A stretch of DNA of 64,000 nt from Hippopus hippopus (GCA_946811185.2 OX328103.1:28254172-28318171); one strand, 5' to 3'. Counted from the stretch's first letter, positions 46,029-57,617 are shown. The notes: generated from the letters alone by a model not told the origin. A program made the numbers and translations.

Positions 46029-46288
46029 GGCCCGAACACGCGAAAAGGGGCATTCGGACATTTGCGTAAAGTGTCGTCGCGGATCAGCCTGCGCAATCCG
46101 CGCAGACTGATCCGAGACGACACATTACGGCTACATTCGATTTTGTCTTACAGTAGACTTGTACAAAACAGAAAATTACATAAGAACGGAAAGTGTCGTC
46201 TTGGATTAGCCTGCGCTGACTGCGCAGGCTGATCCGGGATGAGACTTTACTCAAATGTCCGAATGCCCATTTTCGCGTGTTGCAGGTC
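46029..46288 (+). mobile_element. Family D MITE, full length, two hairpins
   Basis: GGCCCGAACACGCGAAAAGG and TTTCGCGTGTTGCAGGTC termini. Hairpins at about 46065-46130 (GATCAGCCTGCGCAATCCGC) and 46190-46250 (GATTAGCCTGCGCTGACTGC). Confidence 0.82.
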
Positions 46289-46379
46289 ATATTGCATGTC
46301 TTCAAAGCGCAGGGTTATGTTGTGATTCACTGCTGTGGCAGAATTCGAGACATAGGCGTGGTCAAATGTAAGGTATTGT

Positions 46380-46607
46380 TAGGGAACCCTTCAGGCACCA
46401 AATAAACGATTTCAATTTTTCAGTGTGGTAAACTTAGACCTGCTTTTTTACTATCTTATGGCTTTTCGTTGTGATATTATATCACACAGCGTTGGACAGT
46501 CTAGATCCTACATCAGGCTGCATGTTTTGTGCAGTCTGGTCTCGACCTAAACTTTCCACAAATTTTAAATGGAATCGAGCCTTTGCGCTGTAAGGGTGAA
46601 AGATCTA
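46380..46607 (+). repeat. Family A' MITE, degenerate
   Basis: CAGGCACCAAATAAACGATT start, hairpin CATCAGGCTGCATGTTTTGT, TTTGCGCTGTAAGGGTGAAA end. Confidence 0.55.
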
Positions 46608-46921
46608 ACACGATTTATAAAAGCAAGATTGTTTTAAATTCAGTTATGGTCTTTGATAGTCTGTGCATGGATTGTGGTGATGCAGAAATTTCGTAAGGTA
46701 TCTTTGTAACTGAATGTAAATAAAATGTAAATATGGATACTTTTGGAAGTATTATGATGATATTTACGATTGCGAATTGTTCTTTTATGCATTTTTTCGC
46801 TGAATGGGACTACAGCATTGTCACTTCTTTGTATCAGTGTTAGAATGGTTCTATAGGTTATTATGAAAAATAGAAGTCGATACTAGTAACAAAAAGTCAT
46901 GTGCTAATGATGACAAAGGGC

Positions 46922-47130
46922 CAACGCCTTTCACCACGATAGCCGGCATTAGATGCCTTTTGCGGACAGCATAGATCAAGATCAGACTGCACAGAACGTG
47001 CAGCCTGATGTTGTTCTACGTTCTCCGCTACTTTTCATTCTAAAATATAGCTTTAAAGTCTTCTGGTCTAAAGCAGAAGTGTGTCTTTTAGGATTATCAA
47101 ACAGTTTTGGAATCGGTGGAGCAAGGGTTA
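46922..47130 (-). repeat. Family A' MITE
   Basis: CAACGCCTTTCACCACGATA start, hairpin AAGATCAGACTGCACAGAAC/GTGCAGCCTGATGTTG, ends GGTGGAGCAAGGGTTAA. Confidence 0.55.
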
Positions 47131-47580
47131 AAGAATTGGAACTGATAGTATCACAGTTTTCTGCTCGGCAAAAGGGCTGACTTGTTGCTGTTCAAATCGC
47201 AATTCTTTACATAAAAAAAAAAAAATCAAGTAAAAAGGAAAAATTGTTCCCTTTACTTCACCATCAAGCGTACAATTTTTCACTATGTTCTGAGAGGAAA
47301 ATAGAAGAAAAAAGTCACACAGACATTACCCTGTTGTTGAAATGTAATTCAAAACAGAAGAAAAAGAATCGAGAATTAGAAAAGACTAAATGTAAAATTT
47401 ACATGTCTTGATTTTATTCTGCATATGAAAACTGAAAGGGAAAACAACAATGACAACAACAAAAAAAGCTCATCACAAATACATTGGTGAACATCGAGGC
47501 TCTTTAAAGGGATAAAGCAGAAATCAAGTATTTAACAAATATAAAGTGCTAGGGATAAATAGTTGATAAAAAACTTCGCC
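47131..47580. other. Sequence upstream of a possible gene, nothing recognised
   Basis: A-rich, with no repeat family; it would contain the promoter of the candidate gene at 47581. Confidence 0.3.
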
Positions 47581-47694
47581 ATGTTCAAACCCAAAAGGAA
47601 GCGATCCGAAAAACTGATGAAAGGCTTGGAACATCGTATAAAACCGTCGTTTCAATACCCTTCTCGATTTGAGGATGTTCTTGAGGGAATTGGG
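47581..47694 (+). CDS. Candidate first coding exon
   Basis: 38 codons with a basic start (KPKRKRSEK) and clean donor GTAGGT; the in-frame reading continues past the donor only briefly. A family C fragment starts 12 bases downstream. Confidence 0.38.
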
Positions 47695-47941
47695 GTAGGT
47701 ACATGTACATATGAGCCATGCTCTGTTTAAAGGTTTAATGCATCTGCTAAAAACATTTCTTTTACACTGGCTTTCTTTGTGTCTGTCTGTCTGTCTGTCT
47801 GTCTGCCTGCCTGCCTGCCTGCCTGCCTGCCTATCCCTCTCTTTCTCTGTCTCTGTCTCTCTCTCTCTGTGTCTCTATCTATCTCTCTCTATCTCTCCCT
47901 CCGTCCCTCCCCCTCTCTCTCTCTCTCTCTCTCTGTCTACC

Positions 47942-47983
<42 letters not shown>

Positions 47984-50900
47984 AGTGTCTGTCTGTCTGT
48001 ATTTTCAGACAACCATTATGCTTCATGCACTTGTGTCGTCCATTATTCCCTGACAAAGTCAATATTATGTCAGACTTGCCACACGTGTGTTTCAAATCTT
48101 AAATAACCGCCTAGCTTTGAATAAAACACATAACATTCAGAGAGCTGACAACTTTACTAGTAGAACTTGCACGGATGGTTTGTCCAGAGAGAGAGAGAGA
48201 GAGAGAGATACTAAGAGACTGATAGAGAGACTTAGACCGAGTCAGAGAAATATACTAATTTAAGTTTGCTAAGCACCAAAAATATTGTTGTACATATCTT
48301 GGATTGTAGTTAAAATTTTAGCATTCTTGTTGAACATGTTCGTTGTGCTTTATTTATTATTGTATATAAATATTTCACACTTGTTATGCACTCTTTTGAT
48401 TTCATTTTCATTTTTACCTCACTAAAACGGTTGTTTTTCCAGAACGAGTAAAATCGGAATTTGCGAAAAAAGCTAGCGATTAATTTGGTATGGGCCTAAT
48501 AACAAGTATGTGACTCGTTGCTATCAGTGACATCTTGACATCGTCTTTGCATGCCCCCAATTAAGTGTTAGATAACCATTTGTGGAATGGAATTCCATTC
48601 TTCGACAAAGAACGCAGCAAGTTGTTGAATGCTTTGTGGCTGGACCTGACGGGCTGAAATGCGGATCTGTAACTCATTCTACATGTGTTCAATTGGACTT
48701 AAAAATCGGGGGAACGGGATAGCCTATCCATTCGCTGGATACCCTCCCTTTGCAAATATTCTTGGACAACATGGGCCGTGTGAGAACGAGAATTATCGTC
48801 AAAAATGAACCCGTCGCCAACAGCATCAGCATATAACCTTACCTGTGTGTCGAGAATTTCATCTCGATACCGCTTAGCTGTCAATGTGCCTCGATCGGGC
48901 ACAACCAGGTCAATTCGTCCATCCTAGCTTATCCCGTCCCATACCATGATAGAGCCGCCTCTATACTGATCATGCTCAACAATGTTTGCGTGCATGAAAC
49001 CTCTCCCCCAGCCTTCTCTACACTCAAACACGCGTATCCAAGCAGTATCGGGACTCATCTGTATAGAGGACAGGTCGCCAGTCCATTCTCCTCCAACCAA
49101 CATGGTACATCGCCCAAGCAAACCGATGCTGACAGTGCTTGGGAGATAGGGGAATACGAATACATGGTCTTCTCCATCGGAGACCACTTTCGTGCAACCG
49201 TGTGCATACAGTTTGAGTCGAAACTCTGACCCCAGAAGCATTTTTAAGGTCAGAACGCAGTTGAGTTGCAGTCGCAAAGCGATTTCACCGAGTCTGGATG
49301 ACCAAATATCCATCATCAGCTGCAGATGTGGCCCTTTTCCTACCACCACCATGTCGCCTGATAGGTGTACCATAATGCTGGTACCTCGCCCAGGCTCTGA
49401 TGATAACAGTTTGGTGCACACGAAGTGCCTCATCAACCTCATGATGAAGAGCCCCTTGTTCTAACATTCAACTGCCAACCACATGTTTGTATCTGATAAA
49501 TGTCTTCTGCCATTCGCATTTGCCATATTTAGGTAAAAAAATGTTCAGCCTTTCGAAAGAAAGTGAAGAATAAAGAGTGTATACACGTTTGGTACATGTA
49601 TGCAGTGTCTCAAAATATTATGAAAATTGAGAGTATCTGCATTTGCAAGACATACAGGGCAATGTGTGTACTGGAGACCTCGATACACCACTAAATGATT
49701 TCCAATATTAACATCACAAAAATAAAGAAAACAGACTCTGCTACGATGCTAGAAAATCTTGGTGCTCAGCAGACTTTGAGTAGTATATGTTTTTAGAAGC
49801 CATCGACAGTGCTTCAAGATTTTGTTAAGATCTAAGAGAATTAATGAGTCTGGTATTTTTTACCCTTAGGCACGTTTTGTTGTTTGAATGTATTTCCGGG
49901 TGAAATTCAACACCTCCCTTTACCCTTATCCTGCTGAATAAATGAAATGAAACTTTTAAGCTGATTTGTAAAAACCCAAATTTTGCTGTTTTAAAGATGT
50001 TTTTGGAGAGGAAATATGTCCTTATCGGACAGTGTAGATCAAAGATCAGACTGCACGTTTTGTGCAGTCTGATCTTGATCTACACTGTCCGCAAAAGGTC
50101 AGTGAGTCGCGCTTAGCAGCCTAAGGATTAAGATGCTGAGAAAACACAAAGTGACCAGTTTCATTACAAAAACATGTGAGCAATACTCTTTGAAAAGGGG
50201 GTTTAATGCATCTTCAGTAAGTTTCCACCCATGACGTCCTACGCAGTCCGCGCATGCTGAGCTAGGGCCAATCGTTTTGCTTTTGGTCAATGTTCTGCAT
50301 GCCCAAGGACCATTCTACGTCATGATTCAATCGGTTGTTACACAAAATGGGTTTTAGTGATTCATAATTATGGGATGTCTTGCTTTGGTATACTGCATCA
50401 CGGAGATGCATTAAACCACCTTTTTTCCAGAGTATTGCTCATATTTACCCATGGCATGCGTACTGCAACTTCAGATAATAGTGCAGACAGAGATCAGGCT
50501 GCCTAAAACTTGCAGTCCAATCTTTGACTCGATTTCTTGCGAAGTCTTCTTGTCAAAAGGGGCAGTAATTGTAACAGTTGGGTCTTTTTACTAAGATATA
50601 AAGGAACCATGCTCATGCAAAAGGGGGCTTAATGTATCTCCCTAATGCATTATACCAGCACAAGTCACCACATAATTATGGATTCATAAAATCCGTTTTA
50701 TAGAACAACCAAATGAGTCATGAGGTACACGGGTCCTTTGACATGCAGAAAATTGACCTATAGCGAAAAGTATCGACTCATGTCAGCTTGCGCGGACAGC
50801 GTAGGCTGACCTTGGTCGATACTTTTTGTAGATACATTAAGTTCCCTTTTCACAGAGCATACGAGGGGTGATCAGAAAGAACATGGACCAGTTCCGGTAT

Positions 50901-53900
50901 CGGAATATTGCTATAAAAAACAACTTGGAGTGTTTACTATTTTTGAAAGTAACCTCCTTTGAGTTCTGTGCACTTATTAAATCTTGATTTCCACGCACGA
51001 AACACGTGTGCGAGCGCGTCACGTGACATTACTCTCAAGGACCCGGTCATAGCGAGGGTTAGCTCCTCTCTGCTCTCGTAGTGCGTGCCACATAGGGAAT
51101 CTTTCAAAACAGGAACTAGTCAGATGTCAGATGGAGTCAGAACTAAATTTTAAGGGGCGTTGGCTAGTGTTTCTATGTTTAGTTTTTGCAACGTTTCCTG
51201 TCCAAGTGCGGCTTTGTGAGCTAGGGCGTTATTTTAGTGTTAAGTGACGTCACTCCGCAGGACTTCAGGGTGTTTTTTCCGAATGGTGTTTGTAAAATTT
51301 ATTTGAATAATATGGGCATAAAACTCAGTATTGACTGTAGTATCTATAGATACAACATGATGCAGAAGAAAAAAAAGAAGAACAGAAATACATGATGTAT
51401 AACTTAACCAAGTGACTTAGAAAGGTTGTCTTTACCAGCAGAAGGCGATGTTGTATGTTTCCATACACTGCTTTGTTGTTTAGATTCAGTCTCGTTAAAG
51501 TGTACCTATGTTTCATCGCATGTTGCAATACGATCGGTAAAGTTTGACCCCTCTACTCTAATGCGTTCTGAAATTTCTTAACAGATTTCGACCCGAACCC
51601 CCAATTTCTCTGTCGTCAGTTGCCGAGGTACCCACCTTATGCAAACACACGACATTCCAAGATTCTGAGTCAAAATCTCCTGAGCACTTTTATATGAAAT
51701 GTTGAATGTGTCAGCTATTTTCCTGACAGTATCTCTGTGATCTTGTTTAACTTGCTGCTCTACATCCGTTATGTTTTTGTCTGTGACTGATGTTGATTGA
51801 CAGTCAGATTTAGGGTCATATTTAACAGTATCGCACCCGTGTATAAACTGGTCCTATCCATGTACGAATATCAGATTTCTTGAGTGCAGAGTCCCCTCAA
51901 TCTGTTTCTGAATCGGTTTTGATTTCCGATGAATACTTTCCGAGTTTGACGTAAAACTTTATGATTACTCTCGGCTCAAACAAAACGTCGCCCGACATTT
52001 TGGACCACTAATGCAGTATATGACGTCATGAAAATGACGTCACACTTTACTTACTTGAATAAGAAGCCATTTGAAAGCTTTAGTCTGTTACCAGATAATT
52101 AATGCTCATCTATGCAAATTTTTGTAACCCTACGTGTAGTAGTTTTCAAAATAACGAGGTGGTCCGCGATCTTTTTGATCACCCCACGTAGATCAATTAT
52201 ATACAGCTTATCTCAGCCTAACTTCCAATTCGTAAAACCCCCATGAGCTCCAAACAAGTAACATAAATGGGAAAGTTCGTATTAACCAACCATTATAGAT
52301 TGCACTTTTAGTTATATTCTAGATTAAGAAAGTAAAAGAATTTCTCATTTTACTAAACCATTTGGTTTAACCAATCAAAATTTCGTTACTTTTAGATCTA
52401 GAACATCCTTGAGAATTACACCTAGAATGATATTAAGAATAGTCAACAAATACGACCAAAGGCTTTCCAAATTTCAAGGGTTTTATGGGCAGATTATGGA
52501 ACATGCAATTAAACTGTTTAGATTCAAGATCAGACCGCACAAACTATGATGTGTGATCATTAATCTACACTGTACAGTAAGAAAAAGCGAAGTTGTCCAT
52601 TCCACAGCAAAAGGGGGGGGGGGGGGGCTAACTACTTGTTATGCAACGATGTTCTATAAAGCAATTGGATATGACTTGCCTTTTTCAAGTCTACATTTGA
52701 AAGCTCTACAAATAAAAATAGACGCCTTGAAAAACACTTTATAACAGCAAATCCTCGGTAATTAGATTCTAAGAGGTATCCAAGGTGTAATTTTAAATTT
52801 GTACCAGACTAAAAAATGAATGAAAGAATGAATGAATGAATGAATGAATGAATGAACGAACGAACGAACGAACGAACAAACAAAAGAATTAATTGATTAA
52901 TTAATTAATTAATTAATAAATTATCTTGTGTTTGACTTAGATATTCTGGAGGATGATAGTTGACACGACTACATATAATATTATACTATTAAAAAGAGCT
53001 ATTTTGATTTTTATAATCTCAATAAAATTCAAACTTGAATGATCATCACTGAATTAGTTTAGCCCATTATATGGCTAGCAAACCATCGGTAAAGAATAAA
53101 GACAAAAGTAAGAAATGATCTATTTTTCAACGGTGTTTCCTTAATTGGCTAGGTAGTCTCTAAAGGTATGTATAGATTTCGCGCTAGAGTTTCGAAAAGA
53201 CCTGTCACATGATCAGTAAAACAGTTGATTACCATTCGGCAAACCTCGGGTGATCCGTTGATCAAGTCCCTCGGCTGTATCACGTGGCATGATATTCATC
53301 TACACGGTACATGTCTTAGCCAGATATACACTGCGTTATCTTTCTTAAAATCGTAAACATCTGCTTAGGAAAAGAAAACGCTAGTCACAATTTTCTGTTG
53401 AATTTTTTTCTAAATACATTTCCGATGACAAACAGTTTGTACATCTATTTTGTAACTCGGTCTGTCAATTTCTTTGGCATTTTTCAGTGACACGTTACTT
53501 ATCGCGGTGGCTGTTCTTGCCGTTGCTAATCGATTTACAAGGGCGTCGCCATGTTTAGGATCATGTGACCGGCAGTATTTGAAAATGGAAAACCCTTTGA
53601 TACAAACTAGGTTAAGTGCAGATACTGTATCGGCCGAGTTGTGACGAGTGGTCGATTACGTAGGTTTGTATTTAAATCAGAACGACGACGTAATTTCTGA
53701 TCTCATAAAAATAGACGCAGTTACCAATTGCTAAACGATCATCCTGGTACTTTAAAGCCCAAAATAATACCTTTTTATTGAGTGTAATCATACAGTTTCC
53801 TTACAGTTATTAAGAAAAATATATTGGGTTGTGTTTATCGATGCTGTGCTACGAACTTTGATTTACGGCAGAAAAACTGAGTCGGTTCCTTTAAGAAGGA

Positions 53901-56900
53901 CAAAGCAAATCATATTACTCGAGTGGCGAGGCAATCTTTTACTATAGAGAATAGGTTTTGAAAAAAATTCAAAGGACTGTCACATTCTATTGCTTTGCCA
54001 GAAGTTTCAGGGTCAGTGACCATTTCATATTACGCTATAAGCCTTGTGCTAAATTTAGAAATTAACACGATTTTCTGATTTTCAATTTCCAATTTTCTGA
54101 TTGGAATCAGAAATTGCATTCCTTTGAAATTTCGAAAATGTTTCAGAATGAATTGGGGTGGAGGCGCAACTGAGGTCAGAAGGTGAAATCGGCCTAAGAA
54201 ATCTGTATAACAGCTTGCAAGGGCCGTTTTTTCCAGACATTCGAAATCGCATCCTTATTCTGATTCTCAAGAACTTTATAAATTCCAAAAGAGGACGATT
54301 TTCCGCAGTATATAGAGAGGTCTGGGGAACTAAAAGTGGCGGAGCTTATAGTTCTTGAGCACTTGAAACAGATAATATCAAGTGTTTTTGTATGATTTTT
54401 ATTTTGTTATTTCAGACACTTTCTTTTTAATTAAAATACATTACAGTTTTATAGCTCACACATAAAATACTATTACATAAATGTCATCTTTTGATCAACA
54501 TTCATATTCCAGTATCTTTTTCGCCAACTATCTTTTTTTTCCAAATCATCTCTCTTGTTTGAGATGTTTTGACTCATTCAAAGGCCTGCTAGCTGCCAAA
54601 TGTAAACAATGCAGGATTAGAATAGCAGACAAATGTAATTCTTACTAATCAAACACATGGATATCATTTACGACTGATAATGTGTTACAGTACAAAATGT
54701 CAAAGTTCTGATCACTGGCTGAAAAATGTACGGTACAACTAGAACGAAAGTTGGCAACTTTCGTTTTAGTTTTACAATACTTTTTTTTTCCTGCCAGCGA
54801 CTTAATACCAGCGACTGGAACGGCAACTTTTCTTTTAGCTTTTCAATACATTTTTCTGTCAGCAACAGGAACAGTACAAGACTGTACTGTAACACATTAT
54901 AAGATTTATAATAACAGCCTTACTTTGAAATTGTATGAATTTAATTAGTCTGTAATTCGAATCTCCCATTGTTTACATCTGGCAGCTACAGTGCCTTTAA
55001 ATACATCGTCCAGCTCAGTTTTTTTACTAGCTGAGATTTTTAATTTCACTTTATTAGAACACTTTAAAGGCTTATTCTATTTCTTTTCTTCTTCATCTTA
55101 TTTCCTTTTCAACTGCTTCTTAAATGGTTATAACCATTAACTTACAGGCATCAGGTGTGAGAAGAGTTTGAATGTCATTTCTTTTAAAGCCAAAAACGAT
55201 TACTTCTCCCTCAACTGCTTTTGGAAACCTTTCATATCACTTAAACTCCTAAATAAATGAAACGAAAATTTTTACACAATAGTAAAAACCCAAACATTGC
55301 GTTTTCAAAGTTGATTTCACTGGAAAGAAAATATCGTATCGGACAGTATAGATCAAAGATCAGACTGCACATTGTGTGAAGTCTGATTTTGATCTACACT
55401 GTCCGCAAAAGGTCTGCAGTCGCGCTTAGCAGCCTAAGGGATAAATCCTTTTCAATAAAAAGCTTGTATTTTAACAATCCTGATTTAAAAAAAAAAAATG
55501 ACGCCTGGCAGTTATTGTCGGATATAGGAGAAATTGCTGGTTCGCCTGCGAACTGCGCAGGCTTACATGAGTCGATACTTTTGTAGATGTCTTAAACCAC
55601 TTTTCATCGAGAATGTCTCATAAAGAATAACACCAGAAGAGTTGCTAAACAAAATGCGTTAAAAGGTTTGAATGCAAACTTAGTTGAACGTAAAGGTGAC
55701 AGGGCTAGTTAAAATATTTTGTTTTCTCAGTTCGGAACTTTTTAAGTTCTAACGAAAGAGTCCAGTTAAAGATGAGACGACATGTTCGTACAGTCTCATC
55801 TTAGTCTACTTTCGTCTGTACCAATTTATCTGTATAAACTTTATCACTATCAGCAAAGAGAAAGAGGTGGACCTTTAAAAGTAACTGTTCCGTCGTTAAA
55901 TATCTTTATCCCAGACTAAATAATCCCGTGTCTGAACTCATTTGAAAACATTTTGCGAAAAGGAGATAATGTAGGAAAACAGTATTGTTCTCTTTTTCCG
56001 CAATGTCTTCTACCATATCAGATAACTTAAGCACTTTTATTTTATAACCTTGAACTTGCCGTCTGCGAGTCGAAAGAGTCTGTATTTGTCGTCTAGGAAA
56101 GGGTTAATTCGAGATAAAGTTTACGTAATAAACGATATGATATCTTTTTCGTGACAGGTCGTATCAATAAAAAAAATAATTGAAACTGTAATGTTATACA
56201 TTCACAGAAATTTTTACATTTCCTTTAGTGTCATGTTTCTCATTTTTAACTCTCGAGAAAAAAAGTTTCAGAATGAAATAATAAAATTTGATTAAAACTA
56301 ATTTTCCATGTGATCATCTTTAAGAAGTATTATATATATTTGAGGCATGCTCTGGCAAAAGGAGACTTAATACATCTCCGTGATGCTTGATACCAAACAA
56401 GTCATAACACGATCGTGGATCCATAAAATCTATTTTGTCCGACAACTGACTGAATCCTGAAGTAAATTGGTCCTTGGACATGCAGAAAAATTACCAATAC
56501 CAAAAAGTTTCGGCCCAGGTCAGCCTGCGCGGACTGCGCAGGCTGACCTGGGTCGATGCTTTTTGCAGATGCATGAAGCCCCTTTTTCACACAGCATGAC
56601 TCATTTTAATCATTATTACGATTCTCTTTTTTTTTTTTTTGTTCTTCTAGAGAAATGTCTTTGCTTTTCATGGCTATGATAAAAAAAAAAGAATTTAAAT
56701 CGTTATAACCTAAAACAACCTTGCAAGTGACGATTTATAAAACATTCTATAAAATGCAAACTATCAAAATAAAACCAGAAAAAAAAATGTTGCTACAGGA
56801 ACAATTTCTTCTTTTGCCAAAATAATTTCAAAATTTATCTGCTGTCAAAAGTGGAAAGGCCGTTTCTGCCAGAAGGAGATGTGTTTTAATATAATTTCAG

Positions 56901-57023
56901 CGATCCGATCCCAAGGGTACCGTTTCGTTTGAGCATCAGAAACTATTAACGGTATTTTATGAGGGATCGGTCTGGATTTATCATGAAGTATTTAAGCGCA
57001 ATAACTTACAAATTTCCATATAA
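47581..57023 (+). CDS. Possible two-exon gene for a small basic protein, unidentified
   Basis: Exon 47581-47694 opens with ATG and reads MFKPKRKRSEKLMKGLEHRI followed by a PSRFEDVLEGIG end and a GGG|GTAGGT donor (phase 0). A terminal exon at 56901-57023, after acceptor TTAATATAATTTCAG, is also phase 0 and reads RSDPKGTVSFEHQKLLTVFY ... FKRNNLQISI then TAA. Together they give about 78 residues; internal exons may be missing. Neither piece overlaps a repeat, and both have protein-like composition, which is rare here. I do not recognise the family. The pairing of the two exons over 9.2 kb is inference only; they could belong to different genes. Confidence 0.3.
47707..47754 (+). repeat. Family C left terminus only
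   Basis: ATGAGCCATGCTCTGTTTAA and TTTAATGCATCTGCTAAAAA, then unrelated sequence. Confidence 0.6.
47779..48002 (+). repeat. Compound TCTG/TGCC/TC microsatellite
   Basis: GTCTGTCTGTCTGTCTGCCT, then CCTGCCTGCC, then TCTCTC runs with interruptions. Long serine/leucine open frames across it are artefacts of the repeat. Confidence 0.95.
48186..48208 (+). repeat. Short (GA)n microsatellite
   Basis: About eleven GA units. Confidence 0.85.
48571..49526 (-). pseudogene. Tc1-like (DDE) transposase, full length but broken
   Basis: Read from 49526 down: MANANGRRHLSDTNMWLAV, helix-turn-helix region EVDEALRVHQTVIIRAWARY, RRHGGGRKRATSAADDGYL, VLYTDESRY (first catalytic Asp), GGSIMVWDGIS, FIFDDNSRSHTAHVVQEYL (second Asp), SRSPDF, LSPIEHM (the Glu), and a C-terminus near EEWNSIPQMVI. 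All three catalytic acids are readable, but frameshifts (near 49470, 49080 and 48700) and stops break it. Terminal inverted repeats were not located. Confidence 0.85.
49530..49915. other. Intergenic sequence, nothing recognised
   Basis: May contain one end of the Tc1-like element; I could not define it. Confidence 0.3.
49919..50131 (+). mobile_element. Family A MITE, full length
   Basis: TTACCCTTATCCTGCTGAAT, TTTTAAGCTGATTTGTAAAA, near-perfect hairpin around GACTGCACGTTTTGTGCAGT, GCGCTTAGCAGCCTAAGGAT, TTAA at 50128-50131. Confidence 0.82.
50174..50444 (+). repeat. Family C MITE
   Basis: ATGTGAGCAATACTCTTTGA and CCAGAGTATTGCTCATATT termini; hairpin worn (GACGTCCTACGCAGTCCGCG). Confidence 0.7.
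50478..50540 (+). repeat. Family A' hairpin, degenerate
   Basis: GATCAGGCTGCCTAAAACTT with AGTCCAATCTTTGACTC. Confidence 0.35.
50603..50860 (-). repeat. Family C MITE, cut by the mariner
   Basis: GGAACCATGCTCATGCAAAA start, hairpin CATGTCAGCTTGCGCGGACA/GTAGGCTGACCTTGGTCG, ends TTTCACAGAGCATA, where the mariner target TA begins. Confidence 0.72.
50862..52188 (-). mobile_element. mariner-like element, 1327 bp, inverted sister copy
   Basis: TA at 50860-50861 and 52189-52190. Same terminal repeats as 2016-3342, opposite orientation, identical length. The transposase remnant reads (complement) VRKIADTFNISYKSAQEILT and FTDRIATCDET; the catalytic Asp is present here, but the following Trp codon is TAG. 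CREs (TGACGTCA) at 51245-51252, 52021-52028 and 52035-52042. Confidence 0.88.
52505..52575 (+). repeat. Family A' hairpin, degenerate
   Basis: TTCAAGATCAGACCGCACAA with partner TGTGTGATCATTAATCTACA. A G-run follows at 52613-52627. Confidence 0.4.
52815..52918 (+). repeat. GAAT/GAAC/AATT microsatellite
   Basis: GAATGAATGAATGAATGAAT, CGAACGAACGAACGAACAAA, TTAATTAATTAATTAATTAA. Confidence 0.92.
52920..54677. other. Intergenic sequence, no repeat family recognised
   Basis: The longest stretch here free of the named repeats. 53150-53720 is comparatively GC-rich with CACGTG-like and CACATGATC motifs; an open reading at 53491-53642 (DTLLIAVAVLAVANRF...) follows a TTTTTCAG but could not be phased with any neighbour. 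It may be an unrecognised promoter or exon. Confidence 0.3.
54678..54905. repeat. Element I: foldback with 21-base ends
   Basis: Ends GATAATGTGTTACAGTACA and TGTACTGTAACACATTATAA are inverted repeats; inside, GAAAGTTGGCAACTTTCG is a small palindrome, and TTTTAGTTTTACAATAC / TTTTAGCTTTTCAATAC are direct repeats. Confidence 0.65.
55241..55444 (+). mobile_element. Family A MITE
   Basis: TTAAACTCCTAAATAAATGA, ACACAATAGTAAAAACCCAA, hairpin AGATCAGACTGCACATTGTG, GCGCTTAGCAGCCTAAGGGA. Confidence 0.75.
55445..55622. repeat. Hybrid element: family B left, family C right
   Basis: TATTTTAACAATCCTGATTT through AGGAGAAATTGCTGGTT is the left part of family B to its hairpin tip; then CGCCTGCGAACTGCGCAGGC and CATGAGTCGATACTTTTGTA is the family C hairpin and right end. 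The switch lies at the hairpin centre: the reciprocal of 35950-36264. Confidence 0.7.
55750..55820 (+). repeat. Hairpin resembling family A
   Basis: AGATGAGACGACATGTTCGT with partner CAGTCTCATCTTAGTCTACT; a diverged version of the A core. Confidence 0.4.
55900..56107 (+). repeat. Family B MITE, degenerate
   Basis: AACATTTTGCGAAAAGGAGA hairpin arm, TTGCCGTCTGCGAGTCGAAA, ends GTCTAGGAAAGGGTTAA. Confidence 0.6.
56339..56605 (-). repeat. Family C MITE, full length
   Basis: TTTGAGGCATGCTCTGGCAA and ACACAGCATGACTCATTTTA termini; near-perfect hairpin CCCAGGTCAGCCTGCGCGGA. Confidence 0.8.
56606..56900. other. Nothing recognised
   Basis: AT-rich with T- and A-runs (56626-56640, 56680-56690); leads into the candidate acceptor at 56900. 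Confidence 0.35.
56901..57023 (+). CDS. Candidate terminal coding exon
   Basis: 40 codons plus TAA after a good acceptor (ATAATTTCAG). An aromatic-rich stretch (LLTVFYEGSVWIYHEVF) looks like real protein. AATAAA occurs at about 57364 downstream. Confidence 0.4.
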   Translation, partial: RSDPKGTVSFEHQKLLTVFYEGSVWIYHEVFKRNNLQISI

Positions 57024-57474
57024 ATCCGGGGTTAAATCATCTTCACTTGTGGGTTTTCATGAGAAGGTGTTTTCTAACGAGTGCCTTTTCTATTTATGAC
57101 GATTTTTCCTCATTTATGTTAACAATGTGGAAAATGCTAGTTGTTCATTTTTTTCTGTGTAAAGTTTTAGTGACATAATCTTAGATCAGCAAAAGTGTTG
57201 TCATTAAAGCAATTGCTTAATAGATTTATTATCTGTTGTTTGTGAATATTGTCGGGAATTCAAGCAGTGGTTTATTCCATGGTATCCGGTTTAAGAAAAA
57301 TGTACTGCAGGGGGGAAAAACCGTAGTCAATAAGTGCCAAAAAACCTTATTTCCGTCGAGCCTAAATAAATAAGGTCAACTTTTTTTTTGAGGTTTCAAA
57401 AGGGCAATAGCAATACGATCAAGGGAAATTTGTGTTTAAGTATATGAAAAATAAATAAATAAATAAATAAAGAC

Positions 57475-57540
57475 GATGTAGATGCGCAATCAGACTGCAA
57501 CATCTATGCAGTCACATCTTGATCAGTATTGTGCCCACAT
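57475..57540 (+). repeat. Hairpin of family A/A', degenerate
   Basis: GCGCAATCAGACTGCAACAT with ATGCAGTCACATCTTGATC. Preceded by an AAAT microsatellite at 57446-57470. Confidence 0.45.
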
Positions 57541-57617
57541 GCTACCTGTGTCGTCCAGTGCAAAGGAGGGCTAATTTGAATATTTATAATTAGCCCATAC
57601 AGGGGATATTTGCTTTT

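Noticed and set aside
47711..48106. Long serine/leucine/cysteine-rich open frames
   Set aside because: Produced by the TCTG/TGCC/TC microsatellite; overlapping open frames in two phases.
48924..49442. 172-codon - strand open frame as an intact gene
   Set aside because: It is the Tc1-like pseudogene read partly in the wrong frame; the proper motif VLYTDESRY lies in another frame.
53491..53642. Exon reading DTLLIAVAVLAVANRF after TTTTTCAG
   Set aside because: No partner exon in phase (a phase-0 join starts with TGA), and no start codon context; kept only as a note.
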